From Sphingomonas montanisoli (GTDB lineage Bacteria; Pseudomonadota; Alphaproteobacteria; Sphingomonadales; Sphingomonadaceae): a DNA stretch of 64,000 nucleotides. The stretch spans positions 868,001 through 932,000 of the forward strand of contig NZ_VTOU01000003.1 of the NCBI RefSeq assembly GCF_008274695.1. Reading direction: 5' to 3'. Position 1 is the stretch's first letter. Each line of letters opens with the position of its first letter. The notes under the pieces are model-generated. The model was not told the DNA's origin, made no database searches, and saw only the letters and a program-made list of their open reading frames with translations. This document shows, one piece after another, positions 39,597-49,300 of the stretch. The position numbers and the translations under genes are program-made.

Positions 39597-40307
39597 TCAG
39601 AAGCGGAAAGCGGTGCCGACGTAGAGCGCCTGGCTGTCGAGGCGCTGATCATTGCCAAGATCGAGCCGCTCGCGCTGCGACTTGTAGCGCAGGCCGCCGG
39701 TAACCTCGAGATTCTTGGTCACCGAATAGGAGCCACCCAGATCGAGCGAGAGGCTCTGATCGATTCCAGCGATCCGCGTCTGATCGTTCGAAGCACGCTC
39801 GGCGCCGAACAGCAGACGTGTGCTCCACTTGTTGCCCGAATAGCTCAGACCCAGATCCGCGATCTCGCGGCTTTCGGCGATCAGGCCGCCATCGACCCGG
39901 GCGACATCGCCAGCGAGGGCGAAACGCTTCCAGCCCACCGAAGCGCCGAGGCTGTATGCCGAGGGTTCGAGGCCAGTAACCGTCGGGCTGAGCGACGCGC
40001 CGCTGCGGGCCGCGAACTTGGTATTGCGCGCGCGCACCGCCACGGTGACGGCGCGGCGATTGCCGCTTCCCGAAGGCGTGAACCGGAATCCGGCATCATC
40101 GACGTCGAGGCCTGCCTGCGCGAGCGACGCCGCGCGGGCTGGATTCGATGCGGCGGGGGTGAAGAAACCGATATTTGTGCGCTTGCGGACGATCTTGACC
40201 TTGGCGTCCGGCTGCTTCGACAGGGCCGGTGATACAGGCGCAAGCAGGAACAGCGACGCGGCCGCAGCGGCGCCAACCAGTCTTGCCGTGATCCCCCTGA
40301 TCGTCAT
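39597..40307 (-). CDS. Small outer-membrane beta-barrel protein, unknown
   Basis: A 236-residue protein with a signal peptide (ending SPALSKQ) and, after residue 70, alternating polar and aromatic strands: SAYSLGASVGWKRFALAGDVA, LGLSYSGNKWSTRLLFGAE, SLDLGGSYSVTKNLEVTGGL. The last residues YVGTAFRF end in phenylalanine, the sorting signal for outer-membrane barrels. Eight to ten strands seem possible. No ligand or function is suggested. Its stop codon abuts that of the thiE-like gene. Confidence 0.72.
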   Translation of the reverse strand: MTIRGITARLVGAAAAASLFLLAPVSPALSKQPDAKVKIVRKRTNIGFFTPAASNPARAASLAQAGLDVDDAGFRFTPSGSGNRRAVTVAVRARNTKFAARSGASLSPTVTGLEPSAYSLGASVGWKRFALAGDVARVDGGLIAESREIADLGLSYSGNKWSTRLLFGAERASNDQTRIAGIDQSLSLDLGGSYSVTKNLEVTGGLRYKSQRERLDLGNDQRLDSQALYVGTAFRF

Positions 40308-40471
40308 TGCCTAAAGGACTCGCCTGATCGGACTCGTCTTATCGTTCCGCCGCGCTTAGCACGCACTTTCGCGCGAAAGCCAGCCGCCGGATTCCGAATT
40401 CCGCACCCTGTTGCACATACTCCACAACCCGCATCCGCGCGCATGGTTGCGGGGCCGACGCGCCCGCGCTC

Positions 40472-40499
40472 TTGCGGGGGCGCAAGGAGCAACTATAAC
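40472..40499 (+). promoter_or_regulatory. Putative sigma-70 promoter for DUF3576-leuS
   Basis: TTGCGG at 40472-40477 and TATAAC at 40494-40499 with a 16-base spacer; the DUF3576 ATG lies 34 bases after the -10. This is the only convincing pair in the 226-bp divergent gap 40308-40533, which holds nothing else recognisable. Confidence 0.5.
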
Positions 40500-40533
40500 G
40501 GCGCGACATCGAGATCCCGAGGACGTTCCGCGC

Positions 40534-40977
40534 ATGAAAATCCAAGCCCGCACCGCGATTGCCATTGCGCTCATCGCAGCCCTCGCCGGCTGTGGCGGCG
40601 GCGGCAAGAAGAAGGTGCGGACCGCATCCGACATCGCGGCGGCCAAGACCACCACGATCGGCGTCAACGCCTATTTGTGGAAGGCATCGCTGGAAACCCT
40701 GGCGTTCATGCCGCTGCTGCAGACCGATTCGAACGGCGGCGTGATCGTGACCGATTGGTATGTGAATCCCAATCAGCCGGCCGAGCGCATGAAGCTGACC
40801 GTCACCATCCTCGACGCCGATCTGCGCGCCGATGCGGTGCGCGTGGCGCCGGTGCGCCAGGTGTTGCAGAACGGCCAGTGGGTCGACGCCTCCGTCCAGG
40901 CTGCGACCGCGCAGAAGCTGGAAGACATCATCCTCACCAAGGCGCGCGATCTGCGCCGCGTGACTGTCGGGGGCTGA
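40534..40977 (+). CDS. DUF3576 lipoprotein
   Basis: A 147-residue lipoprotein: a signal peptide with lipobox LAGC at residues 17-20, a glycine-lysine stretch, then TIGVNAYLWKASLETLAFMPL, GGVIVTDWYVNPNQPAERMKLTV and AQKLEDIILTKARDLR, the DUF3576 signature common in alphaproteobacteria. It is probably outer-membrane anchored. In alphaproteobacteria it typically stands directly before leuS and lptE, as here, which hints at an envelope role, but no activity is known. Confidence 0.92.
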   Translation: MKIQARTAIAIALIAALAGCGGGGKKKVRTASDIAAAKTTTIGVNAYLWKASLETLAFMPLLQTDSNGGVIVTDWYVNPNQPAERMKLTVTILDADLRADAVRVAPVRQVLQNGQWVDASVQAATAQKLEDIILTKARDLRRVTVGG

Positions 40978-41011
40978 TCGCCCCCACCACTGACAGATTT
41001 CGGAAGACCAG

Positions 41012-43519
41012 ATGAACGCGCGTTTCAACCATGTGAAGGCGGACGCGCATTGGCAGCGCGTGTGGGAAGAGCAAGGCAGCTTCCACGCCGACGATACCAG
41101 TGCCAAGCCCCGCGCCTATGTGCTCGAGATGTTCCCCTATCCGTCGGGGCGCATCCACATGGGGCACGTCCGCAACTATACGATGGGTGACGTCCTTGCC
41201 CGCTTCCGGCGGATGCAGGGGCACGAAGTGCTGCACCCGATGGGGTGGGACGCGTTCGGCATGCCCGCCGAGAATGCGGCGATGGAGAAGAAGGTCCATC
41301 CCGGCGACTGGACCCGCGCCAATATCGCGGCGATGCGCGGGCAGTTGAAGCGCCTGGGCTTCGCGCTCGACTGGAGCCGCGAACTCGCGACCTGCGAACC
41401 CGATTATTATGGCCAGGAACAGGCTTTGTTCCTCGATCTCTATGCGGCGAACCTCGTCTATCGCAAGGAATCCGCGGTCAACTGGGATCCGGTCGATATG
41501 ACCGTGCTCGCCAACGAACAGGTGATCGACGGGCGTGGTTGGCGCTCGGGCGCGCTGGTCGAACGGCGCAAGCTCAGCCAGTGGTTCCTCAAGATCACCG
41601 ACTTTGCCGACGATCTGCTCGACGGCCTCAAGACGCTCGACCAGTGGCCCGAAAAGGTCCGCACGATGCAGGAAAACTGGATCGGCAAGTCGCAGGGCAT
41701 GCGCTTCCGCTTCGCGCTGGATCGGGCCGTCGGCGACATCGACGGGTTCGAAGTGTTCACGACGCGCCCCGATACGTTGTTCGGAGCGAGCTTCTCCGCC
41801 ATTGCCGCCGATCATCCGATCGCGCAGGCGCTGGCCGCGAACAATTCCGAACTCGCCGCCTTCATCGAGGACTGCAAGCGCACCGGCACCGCCGCCGCCG
41901 AGATCGAGACCGCCGAAAAGAAGGGCTTCGACACCGGGCTTTCGGTCACACATCCGCTCGATCCGACATGGAAGCTGCCGCTGTTCGTCGCGAACTTCGT
42001 GCTGATGGAATATGGCACCGGCGCGGTCTTCGGCTGCCCGGCGCACGACCAGCGCGATCTGGATTTCGCGCGCAAATATGCGCTGCCCGTCACCCGCGTC
42101 GTCGCCCCCTCGCCTGAGGAAGCCGACGCGCCGATCCATGACGAGGCCTATGTCGGCCCCGGCAGGATCGTGAACTCGCGCTTCCTGGACGGCCTGTCGG
42201 TCGACGAGGCGAAGGCGGCGGTGATCGCGCGCGGCGAAGGCGAAGGCTGGGGCACCGGCACGACCGTGTGGCGCCTGCGCGACTGGGGCGTCTCGCGCCA
42301 GCGTTACTGGGGCACGCCCATCCCGATCATCCATTGCGAGAGCTGCGGCCCGGTCGCGGTGCCCAAGGCTGATCTGCCAGTGGTGCTACCCGAGGATGTG
42401 AGCTTCGACATTCCCGGCAACCCGCTCGATCGCCACCCGACGTGGAAGCATGTCACCTGCCCGTCGTGCAATGCGCCGGCAGTTCGCGAGACCGACACGC
42501 TCGATACCTTCGTCGATTCGAGCTGGTATTTCATTCGCTTCGCCAGCCAGCCAGACGACCAGCCATTCGACCGCGCGACGGCCGAAAAATGGATGCCCGT
42601 CGGCCAGTATATCGGCGGGGTCGAGCATGCCATCCTCCACCTGCTTTACGCCCGCTTCTGGACCCGCGCGCTGGAGCGGATCGGTAAGATCGGCGTCAAG
42701 GAGCCGTTCACGGGCCTGTTCACGCAGGGTATGGTGACGCACGAAACCTATAAGGATCCCGCCGGCCAGTGGCTGAGCCCCGAGGACATCTCCAACGGCG
42801 TCGTGACCGCGACCGGTGAGCCGGTGACGGTCGGCCGCATCGAGAAGATGTCCAAGTCCAAGAAGAACGTCGTCGATCCGGGTCCGATCGTCGATCAATA
42901 TGGTGCGGACGCGGTACGCTGGTTCATGCTGTCGGACAGCCCGCCCGAGCGCGATCTGGAATGGACCGAGAGCGGGATCGAAGGCTGTTGGCGCTTCATC
43001 AACCGGCTTTGGCGCATCACTGAACCGGGTGAGCCTGCGCAGGGGCAGGACAAGGATCTCGATCGCAAGCTGCACCGCGCGATCGCCGGCATCGCCGCCG
43101 ATATCGATGCGCTCGGCTTCAACCGCGCCGTCGCCAAGCTGCACGAACTCACCAACGCGATCGAGAAAGCATCGCCTTCCGCGAGCCGCGACGCTGCCGC
43201 GCGGGCGCTGGTGCGGCTCGTCGCGCCGATGGTCCCGCATCTGGCCGAGGAAGCCTGGGCGCGGCTGGGAGAAACCGGCCTGATCGCCGACGCCCTGTGG
43301 CCCAAGCATGATCCAGCCTTGCTGGTCGACGACGAGGTCACGATCGCGCTACAGGTGAACGGCAAGCTGCGTGATACCCTGGTTGCCCCCAAGGGCACCG
43401 ATCGCGCCGCGCTGGAGGCTATGGCGATGGCATCGGACAAGATCGTCCGCTCACTCGAAAGGGCTGCGCCCAAGAAGGTGATTGTCGTGCCCGATCGTCT
43501 GGTGAACATCGTCATATGA
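41012..43519 (+). CDS. leuS: Leucyl-tRNA synthetase
   Basis: Charges tRNA-Leu. The 835-residue class I enzyme has the HIGH-like motif [15 protein letters not shown] near residue 44, the CP1 editing domain with [11 protein letters not shown] near 247, [15 protein letters not shown] near 333, a zinc-like CESCGPV region and [12 protein letters not shown] near 613. It follows the DUF3576 gene by 34 bases and overlaps lptE by ATGA. Confidence 0.98.
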   Translation: MNARFNHVKADAHWQRVWEEQGSFHADDTSAKPRAYVLEMFPYPSGRIHMGHVRNYTMGDVLARFRRMQGHEVLHPMGWDAFGMPAENAAMEKKVHPGDWTRANIAAMRGQLKRLGFALDWSRELATCEPDYYGQEQALFLDLYAANLVYRKESAVNWDPVDMTVLANEQVIDGRGWRSGALVERRKLSQWFLKITDFADDLLDGLKTLDQWPEKVRTMQENWIGKSQGMRFRFALDRAVGDIDGFEVFTTRPDTLFGASFSAIAADHPIAQALAANNSELAAFIEDCKRTGTAAAEIETAEKKGFDTGLSVTHPLDPTWKLPLFVANFVLMEYGTGAVFGCPAHDQRDLDFARKYALPVTRVVAPSPEEADAPIHDEAYVGPGRIVNSRFLDGLSVDEAKAAVIARGEGEGWGTGTTVWRLRDWGVSRQRYWGTPIPIIHCESCGPVAVPKADLPVVLPEDVSFDIPGNPLDRHPTWKHVTCPSCNAPAVRETDTLDTFVDSSWYFIRFASQPDDQPFDRATAEKWMPVGQYIGGVEHAILHLLYARFWTRALERIGKIGVKEPFTGLFTQGMVTHETYKDPAGQWLSPEDISNGVVTATGEPVTVGRIEKMSKSKKNVVDPGPIVDQYGADAVRWFMLSDSPPERDLEWTESGIEGCWRFINRLWRITEPGEPAQGQDKDLDRKLHRAIAGIAADIDALGFNRAVAKLHELTNAIEKASPSASRDAAARALVRLVAPMVPHLAEEAWARLGETGLIADALWPKHDPALLVDDEVTIALQVNGKLRDTLVAPKGTDRAALEAMAMASDKIVRSLERAAPKKVIVVPDRLVNIVI

Positions 43520-44031
43520 AGCAGCTTCGCCCCCTCCTCCTCGCTCTCCCGCTTCTGCTCGGCGCGTGCGGGCTGCGACCGCTTTATGGCGGCGGCGAGG
43601 CGGGATCGACCGCGTCGGCGCTCACGGCAGTCGAGGTTGCGCCCATCGAAGGGCAAAGGGGCTGGTTGGTTCGCACCGCCTTGAACGACCGGCTCCATCA
43701 TCGCGACAGCGCCTATCGATATCGGCTTGAGGTCGAGCTCGACGATTCTATCACCGGCTTCGGTATCCGTCGCGATAGCGCCGTGACCCGTGAACGGCGC
43801 CAGCTGCGCGCACGCTATCGGCTGGTCGATGTCGGCACGGGTAGCGTGATGCTCGACCAGACGGCATCGGCAGACGCCGGCATCGACGTCGTAAGCTCGG
43901 AATATGCCACCGTCGCGGCGGAGCAGACCGCGCTTGAGCGGCTCAGCACCGCGCTCGCCGATCAGATCGTCGCCCGCATCGCGACCTACCTGCGCCGCCA
44001 GGGCGACCGCGCCGCATCCAGCGGCCCCTGA
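43516..44031 (+). CDS. lptE: LPS-assembly lipoprotein LptE
   Basis: A 171-residue outer-membrane lipoprotein that plugs LptD. It has a signal peptide with lipobox LGAC near residue 18, GLRPLYGG right after the cysteine (typical of alphaproteobacterial LptE), then a beta-sandwich with [25 protein letters not shown] and a C-terminal helix ending [15 protein letters not shown]. The position between leuS and holA is the common one for lptE. It overlaps leuS by 4 bases. Confidence 0.93.
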   Translation: MKQLRPLLLALPLLLGACGLRPLYGGGEAGSTASALTAVEVAPIEGQRGWLVRTALNDRLHHRDSAYRYRLEVELDDSITGFGIRRDSAVTRERRQLRARYRLVDVGTGSVMLDQTASADAGIDVVSSEYATVAAEQTALERLSTALADQIVARIATYLRRQGDRAASSGP

Positions 44032-44041
44032 AGGCCGAGGC

Positions 44042-45061
44042 GTGAAAGCCAACGCCGCGCAGATCGCTCGCGCGCTCGACGGCGCCGATCCCGCCTATCG
44101 GCTGTTCCTGCTCTACGGTCCCGACGAGGCCGGATCGCGCGATCTCGCCGCGCGCTTGCCGAAGAAACTCGGCGCCGACGCCGAACGCATTGATTTCACC
44201 GGATCACAGCTCAAGGCTGACCCTGCCCTTCTCGCTGACGAGGCCGCCTCGATCTCGCTGTTCGGCGGTGCGCGTCATATTCGCGTGGAGCCCGCGGGCG
44301 ACGAGATTGTCGAGGCGGTCGATGCCCTTCTGGAATCGAACTCCGCCGGCAATCCGGTGGTCGTGATCGCGGGCAATTTGCGCAAGGATTCCAAGCTGGT
44401 GAAGCTCGCCCTTGCAAGCGATTCGGCGATGGCTTTCGCCAGCTATGCGCCTGAGGGCGTGAAGGCCGATCAGGCTGCGATCGAGATCGCCCGTCCGCTG
44501 GGTGTCCAGCTGCATCCCGAGGCTGCGCGGCGTATTGCCGCCGCCACGGGCGCCGATCGCGCGCTGATGGCCCGCGAACTCGAAAAGATCGCTTTGTATA
44601 TCGACGCTACACCCGAGGCCCCTCGCCCGGTCGAGCCGCAGGTTCTCGACGCGATTGCGGCCGCGATCGACGAAAGTGATATGTCGGCGGTGATCGACGC
44701 GGCGCTTTCGGGCCAGGTCGCCCGCGCAAGCGAGGAACTGGCGCAGATCGGCGATGCCGAAGGGATACCATTGATCCGCGGTCTGCTACGCCGCCTGGCC
44801 CAGATTCAGCCGCTGCGCGCCGAAGTGGACAGTGGCAAGACGGTGCAGGCGGCGATGGCGTCCGCCGGGCGCGGCATCTTCTGGAAGGATCAGGATCTGC
44901 TGGCGGGCATGACGGCGCGCTGGTCCTCCGATGCCATCGCGACCGCCACCCTCCGCCTCGCCGCCGCTGAGCGCGAACTCAAGCGCAGTGGCACCGCGGG
45001 ATTTGCGTTGGTCGGCGAGGAAGTGATCGCTATCGCCCGAGCCGCCGCCGCGCGACGCTGA
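44042..45061 (+). CDS. holA: DNA polymerase III subunit delta
   Basis: Opens the sliding clamp in the clamp loader. The 339-residue product from GTG 44042 has RLFLLYGPDEAGSRDLA (the vestigial nucleotide loop), ISLFGGARHIRVE, ARRIAAATGADRALMARELEKIALY and a C-terminal collar domain (LRRLAQIQPLRAEV, GIFWKDQDLL). A purine-rich AAGGCCGAGG precedes the GTG. The end lies 6 bases from convergent parB. Length is typical. Confidence 0.94.
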   Translation: MKANAAQIARALDGADPAYRLFLLYGPDEAGSRDLAARLPKKLGADAERIDFTGSQLKADPALLADEAASISLFGGARHIRVEPAGDEIVEAVDALLESNSAGNPVVVIAGNLRKDSKLVKLALASDSAMAFASYAPEGVKADQAAIEIARPLGVQLHPEAARRIAAATGADRALMARELEKIALYIDATPEAPRPVEPQVLDAIAAAIDESDMSAVIDAALSGQVARASEELAQIGDAEGIPLIRGLLRRLAQIQPLRAEVDSGKTVQAAMASAGRGIFWKDQDLLAGMTARWSSDAIATATLRLAAAERELKRSGTAGFALVGEEVIAIARAAAARR

Positions 45062-45067
45062 GACCGC

Positions 45068-45955
45068 TCAGATGGGTTCGCCGCTAAGCCGCTGACAAAC
45101 GAGGTCGAGCTGGTCGAGCGTCGAATAGCCGATCACGACGCGCCCCCCTTTTCCCTGATGCTCGATCTGGACCTTGAGACCCAGAATATCGCCCAGGTGG
45201 CGTTCGAGCGCACCGATATCGGCGTCCGCGCTCTTATATTCGATCGGCACTTCCGATTGGCCGCGCTTGGCCGGCGGACGGCCGCCGCGCGCGAGCTTTT
45301 CGGTTTCGCGAACGGAAAGGCCGCGCTCGACCACTTCACGGGCAAGCGCTTCGGGGTCAGGCGCAGTGATCAGTGCGCGCGCGTGACCCATGTCGAGCGT
45401 GCCGCTCGCTACCATCACCCGCACGCTCTCGGGCAGTTCGAGCAGGCGGAGCAGATTGGCGATATGGCTGCGCGATTTGTTGACGAGCTTGCCCAACGCC
45501 TCCTGCGTATGTCCGAACTGCTTGGTAAGCCGCTGATATGCTTCGGCTTCTTCAATCGCGTTGAGATCCTGTCGCTGGATGTTCTCAATGATTGCAAGCT
45601 CGAGCGTCTGGACGTCGTCCAGTTCGCGCACGATCACAGGAACCTCGTGCAAGCGCGCGCGCTGGGCCGCCCGCCAGCGGCGTTCGCCGGCGACGATCTG
45701 ATAGCCATGACCGCGCGGGCGGACGACGATCGGCTGGATCAGTCCACGCGCGGCGAGCGACGCCGCCAGTTCATCAAGCGCATCATCATCGAAATGGCGG
45801 CGCGGCTGATCGGGATTGGGGCTGATCGAGGCGATCGACAGCATCTGAACCCCTGCAGGACGATGCGCATCGGGGGCGACCGGCTGCTCGCGTTGAACCT
45901 CGCCGAGAAGGGCCGAGAGCCCGCGTCCCAGTCCGCGCTTGGGCGCCTCGCTCAT
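45068..45955 (-). CDS. parB: Chromosome partitioning protein ParB
   Basis: Binds parS and spreads as a CTP-dependent clamp. The 295-residue product has GLGRGLSALLGE at the N terminus, the CTP-binding motifs near GLIQPIVVRPRGHGYQIVAGERRWRAAQRA (residues 75-105; the box-II arginine cluster in GERRWRAA), the helix-turn-helix YQRLTKQFGHTQEALGKLVNKS and a C-terminal dimer domain. It is the second gene of parAB, 43 bases after parA. The parS sites are 1.4-3.3 kb away. Confidence 0.97.
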   Translation of the reverse strand: MSEAPKRGLGRGLSALLGEVQREQPVAPDAHRPAGVQMLSIASISPNPDQPRRHFDDDALDELAASLAARGLIQPIVVRPRGHGYQIVAGERRWRAAQRARLHEVPVIVRELDDVQTLELAIIENIQRQDLNAIEEAEAYQRLTKQFGHTQEALGKLVNKSRSHIANLLRLLELPESVRVMVASGTLDMGHARALITAPDPEALAREVVERGLSVRETEKLARGGRPPAKRGQSEVPIEYKSADADIGALERHLGDILGLKVQIEHQGKGGRVVIGYSTLDQLDLVCQRLSGEPI

Positions 45956-45998
45956 CGAATATCTTCCTTCCCGAACTTCATAGAATGTGCGAACCGCT

Positions 45999-46778
45999 TC
46001 ACGCGGCCTTTGCAGTCTTGGTCAGCCGCGTGATGCATTCGCGGGCCAGGGCGATATAGGCTTCCGACCCCGGGCAACGGTGATCGTAGATCAAAGCTGG
46101 CACGCCGTGGCTCGGTGCTTCGGACAGCCGGACATTGCGCGGGATCACCGTTTCGAACACGACATCGCCCAGTACCGCGCGGACATCGGCCGCGACCTGC
46201 TCCGAGAGGCGATTGCGGCGATCATACATGGTGAGCGCAACGCCCAGGATCGACAGCTGCGGGTTGAAGCGCGCGCGCACCCGCTCGATCGTCTGAAGCA
46301 ACTGGCTCAATCCTTCGAGCGCGAAGAACTCGCACTGAAGCGGCACCACCATCATATTCGCCGCCACCAGCGCGTTGACCGTGAGCAGGCCGAGCGACGG
46401 CGGGCAATCGATCAGACAGACGTCCCACTGACCTTCCGACGGCGCCAGCGCCTCGTGCAGGCGGTGCGTGCGACGCTCGACCTCGATCAGTTCGATTTCC
46501 GCGCCAGACAGATCGACCGTCGCCGGGACGATATCCAGCCGTGGTACCCGCGTCGGGATCGCGGCTTCGGTCAGTGTCGCGTCACCCCGCAGCAGCTCGT
46601 AGCTCGATCGATCGCGTTCGCTGTTGTCGATACCCAGGCCGGTCGAGGCGTTTCCCTGCGGATCGAAATCGATGAGCAGCACGCGCCATCCGGTCGCCGC
46701 GAGCGCGGTCGCGAGGTTGATAGCGGTCGTGGTCTTTCCCACCCCACCCTTCTGGTTCGCGATCGCGATCCGGATCAT
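45999..46778 (-). CDS. parA: Chromosome partitioning ATPase ParA
   Basis: Drives origin segregation by ATP-dependent DNA binding. The 259 residues begin IRIAIANQKGGVGKTTTAINLA (deviant Walker A, KGGVGKTT near residue 10), then LLIDFDPQGNASTGLG and VCLIDCPPSLGLLTVNAL (Walker B). It is a short, Soj-like ParA with no N-terminal DNA-binding domain, as usual for chromosomal copies. Its ATG overlaps the rsmG stop in an ATGA quartet, and parB follows. Confidence 0.97.
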   Translation of the reverse strand: MIRIAIANQKGGVGKTTTAINLATALAATGWRVLLIDFDPQGNASTGLGIDNSERDRSSYELLRGDATLTEAAIPTRVPRLDIVPATVDLSGAEIELIEVERRTHRLHEALAPSEGQWDVCLIDCPPSLGLLTVNALVAANMMVVPLQCEFFALEGLSQLLQTIERVRARFNPQLSILGVALTMYDRRNRLSEQVAADVRAVLGDVVFETVIPRNVRLSEAPSHGVPALIYDHRCPGSEAYIALARECITRLTKTAKAA

Positions 46779-47404
46779 CGACGTCCCTTCGGCTGAACAT
46801 GGTCCGCGACGATGATCGCCGCTTCCGGATCGGTCACGCTCGGCACGACCCGGAAATCACCTTGCCACGAAGTCTTAACGGCTTCCAGTTCCTTGGCAGC
46901 TCCGCGCCCTTTTGGAAGCACCCAAATCGTCTCTGGTTTGGAAAATCGGTGTGCGATCGGGAGCAGACGATCGAGGGGTGCGAAGGCGCGGGCGCTGATC
47001 GCGGCAAACGGCTCACTGGGAACCGTTTCCAATCGCGAACCGACCACCCGGACATTTGCGAGATTAAGCCGACTGGCAACACCGATCAGAAAATCCACCC
47101 GCTTCCGCCGCGATTCGACGAGCACGACAGGCATCTCCGGGCGCATTGCCGCGATCACGAGCCCCGGAAAACCCGCTCCCGACCCGAGATCGATCCAGTT
47201 CGACGGCATATTGACGTGATCGAGAAGCTGGACAGAATCGACGATGTGCCGAGCGAAGAATTGGTCGAGCGTGGATCGCGCGACAAGATTCTGATTCTCG
47301 TTCTCCGTCGCAACGAACTCGCGCAGGCTGTGAAGTGATGCAAGTGTTTCACGTGGAACATCACCGCGCGCATCGAGCCAATCAAGCGCTTCCTGTTCGG
47401 TCAT
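46775..47404 (-). CDS. rsmG: 16S rRNA m7G527 methyltransferase RsmG
   Basis: Methylates G527 of 16S rRNA with S-adenosylmethionine. The 209-residue product has the SAM motif IDLGSGAGFPGLVIA near residue 71, VVLVESRRKRVDFL near 94 and ISARAFAPLDRLL near 133. The 15-20 stretch DVPRET is encoded across a parS site (47345-47360). It overlaps mnmG and parA by 4 bases each, the classic mnmG-rsmG-parAB operon. Confidence 0.96.
   Translation of the reverse strand: MTEQEALDWLDARGDVPRETLASLHSLREFVATENENQNLVARSTLDQFFARHIVDSVQLLDHVNMPSNWIDLGSGAGFPGLVIAAMRPEMPVVLVESRRKRVDFLIGVASRLNLANVRVVGSRLETVPSEPFAAISARAFAPLDRLLPIAHRFSKPETIWVLPKGRGAAKELEAVKTSWQGDFRVVPSVTDPEAAIIVADHVQPKGRR
47345..47360. promoter_or_regulatory. 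parS site 1 (inside rsmG)
   Basis: TGTTTCACGTGGAACA differs from the parS consensus TGTTTCACGTGAAACA at one position. It lies in the 5' part of rsmG, where parS is found in many bacteria. Confidence 0.88.
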
Positions 47405-49248
47405 GCCGCGCGCCTGGCATGAAGCATGATCGCGGTGAGAGCCGCAGGCGTTACCCCCCGGACCTGCGACGCACGGCCAAGATCAGCCGGCATCGCCTTG
47501 TTCAGACGTTCTATCATCTCGTTCGAAAGCCCGCCTACTGATCGATAGTCCATGATACGATCGAGCCGTAACTCGCTGTCCGCACGAAGTCGCGCCAGTT
47601 CCTGCTCCTGGCGCTCCACATAGGGCGCGTAGCGCGCATCCTGGCCAAGCTCTGCGATAACGTCATTCGCAACCAACGGGATATTGCCGACGAGCGTCGC
47701 GATGTGCGAAGGCTCCACCTCAGGAAAACGTAGCCAGTCCCACCCGCTCCGGCGGACTCCGCTATCGTCCTTGAGGTCAGCGCCTGCGGTGCGCAGGTCC
47801 TTCGATGACATGTCAGATTCCTGCCATATCGTGCGAAGCGCTTCGCGTTGCGCCTCATGTTCCACGTGGAACATACGCCTATCGTTAGAAATGAGGCCGT
47901 TCGACAAGGCCCAGCCTGTCAGCCGCGTCCCGGAATTATCCGCACGAAGCCGCAGGCGATATTCCGCGCGGGCGGTAAGCATACGATATGGCTCGGTCAC
48001 ACCCTGCAAGGTGAGATCGTCGATCATCACGCCGATGTAGCTCGTCGCGCGATCCCAAAGAACGGGCGACTTACCCAAAGCGAAAGCCGCAGCATTCGCG
48101 CCAGCGACCAGACCCTGCGCCGCTGCCTCCTCATAGCCCGTCGTACCGTTCAGCTGGCCCGCGCAATAGATGCCGCCCATCGCGCGCAGACGAAGATCCG
48201 GATCCAGCGCCCGCGGGTCGATATGATCATACTCGACAGCATAGCCTGGGCGAACGATCTCGACCGACCGAAGACCCGCCATCGATCGGAGCATCGCGCG
48301 TTGAGTGTCCAGCGGCAGCGATGTCGATATGCCATTTGGGTAGATCAGATGATCGTCGAGCCCCTCGGGCTCCAGGAAAATCTGATGCCCATCTCTATCA
48401 CCGAAGCGCAGCACCTTGTCCTCGATCGAGGGGCAATAGCGCGGACCTGACCCCTCGATCGCACCCGAGAAAAGTGGTGAGCGATCGAGACCGTCCCGGA
48501 TGATATCATGTGTTGTCGTGTTGGTCCGCGTGATGAAGCACGCCAGCTGCGGTAACCGCCGCCCTGCCGTCATCGCCGAGAACGTCCAACCGTCCTCGTC
48601 CGACGCCTGTCGCTCCAGCTGCGCCCAATCGATCGTACGGCCGTCGAGCCGAGGCGGCGTTCCGGTCTTAAGACGCGCCATAGGAAGATCGAGTTCGCGA
48701 AGCTGCGCCGCCATGGCGGTGGCGGCCCGTTCTTCAATCCGCCCTCCCTCGATCGAATCGAGGCCGAAATGGAGACGCGCGCCTAGAAAGGTCCCCGTCG
48801 CAAGAACAACGGCGCGCCCCGTCAGCCGTCGCCCATCTTCGAGTTCGACGCCCTCTACCGCGCCAGCCCGGACGATCAAACGACTCGCCATGCCCTCGAC
48901 GATCTGCAGATTCGGTTCAGCCGCGAGCGTCGCCTGGACAGCATCGCGATAACGAAGGCGGTCCGCCTGCACGCGCGGCCCCTGAACGGCGGCGCCCTTC
49001 GACTTGTTGAGCATGCGATGGTGGATCGCGGCCGCATCAGCCGCGCGCGCCATCAGGCCGTCGCAGGCGTCGACCTCACGAACGAGATGCCCCTTGCCAA
49101 GGCCACCAATTGCCGGGTTGCACGACATCGTGCCGATCTGATTGCGATCCATACTGAGCAGCGCCACATGCGCACCCATTCGTGCGGCGGCCGCAGCAGC
49201 CTCTGAGCCGGCATGGCCGCCGCCCACGATGATCACGTCGAAGTCCAT
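47401..49248 (-). CDS. mnmG: tRNA uridine-5-carboxymethylaminomethyl modification enzyme MnmG (GidA)
   Basis: With MnmE installs the cmnm5 group at U34 of tRNAs. The 615-residue flavoprotein begins FDVIIVGGGHAGSEAAAAAAR (FAD dinucleotide loop), has CNPAIGGLGKGHLVREVDA near 46, the two conserved cysteine regions and the C-terminal helical domain with SQVRGVTPAALTAIMLH. Residues near 459 read MFHVEH, encoded by a perfect parS palindrome. It overlaps rsmG; mnmE is upstream by 52 bases. Confidence 0.97.
   Translation of the reverse strand: MDFDVIIVGGGHAGSEAAAAAARMGAHVALLSMDRNQIGTMSCNPAIGGLGKGHLVREVDACDGLMARAADAAAIHHRMLNKSKGAAVQGPRVQADRLRYRDAVQATLAAEPNLQIVEGMASRLIVRAGAVEGVELEDGRRLTGRAVVLATGTFLGARLHFGLDSIEGGRIEERAATAMAAQLRELDLPMARLKTGTPPRLDGRTIDWAQLERQASDEDGWTFSAMTAGRRLPQLACFITRTNTTTHDIIRDGLDRSPLFSGAIEGSGPRYCPSIEDKVLRFGDRDGHQIFLEPEGLDDHLIYPNGISTSLPLDTQRAMLRSMAGLRSVEIVRPGYAVEYDHIDPRALDPDLRLRAMGGIYCAGQLNGTTGYEEAAAQGLVAGANAAAFALGKSPVLWDRATSYIGVMIDDLTLQGVTEPYRMLTARAEYRLRLRADNSGTRLTGWALSNGLISNDRRMFHVEHEAQREALRTIWQESDMSSKDLRTAGADLKDDSGVRRSGWDWLRFPEVEPSHIATLVGNIPLVANDVIAELGQDARYAPYVERQEQELARLRADSELRLDRIMDYRSVGGLSNEMIERLNKAMPADLGRASQVRGVTPAALTAIMLHARRAA
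47858..47873. promoter_or_regulatory. parS site 2 (inside mnmG)
   Basis: TGTTCCACGTGGAACA, a perfect 16-bp palindrome of the parS type, two symmetrical substitutions away from TGTTTCACGTGAAACA. In mnmG it encodes MFHVEH. Confidence 0.88.
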
Positions 49249-49284
49249 GGCGTCCGCTATCGCAGCGCGGAGATTCGGTCAAAG

Positions 49285-49300
49285 CGTTCCACGTGGAACA
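49285..49300. promoter_or_regulatory. parS site 3 (between mnmE and mnmG)
   Basis: CGTTCCACGTGGAACA, 15 of 16 bases equal to site 2. It abuts the mnmE stop codon at 49301 and lies in the only gap of the mnmE-mnmG-rsmG-parAB run. Confidence 0.85.
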
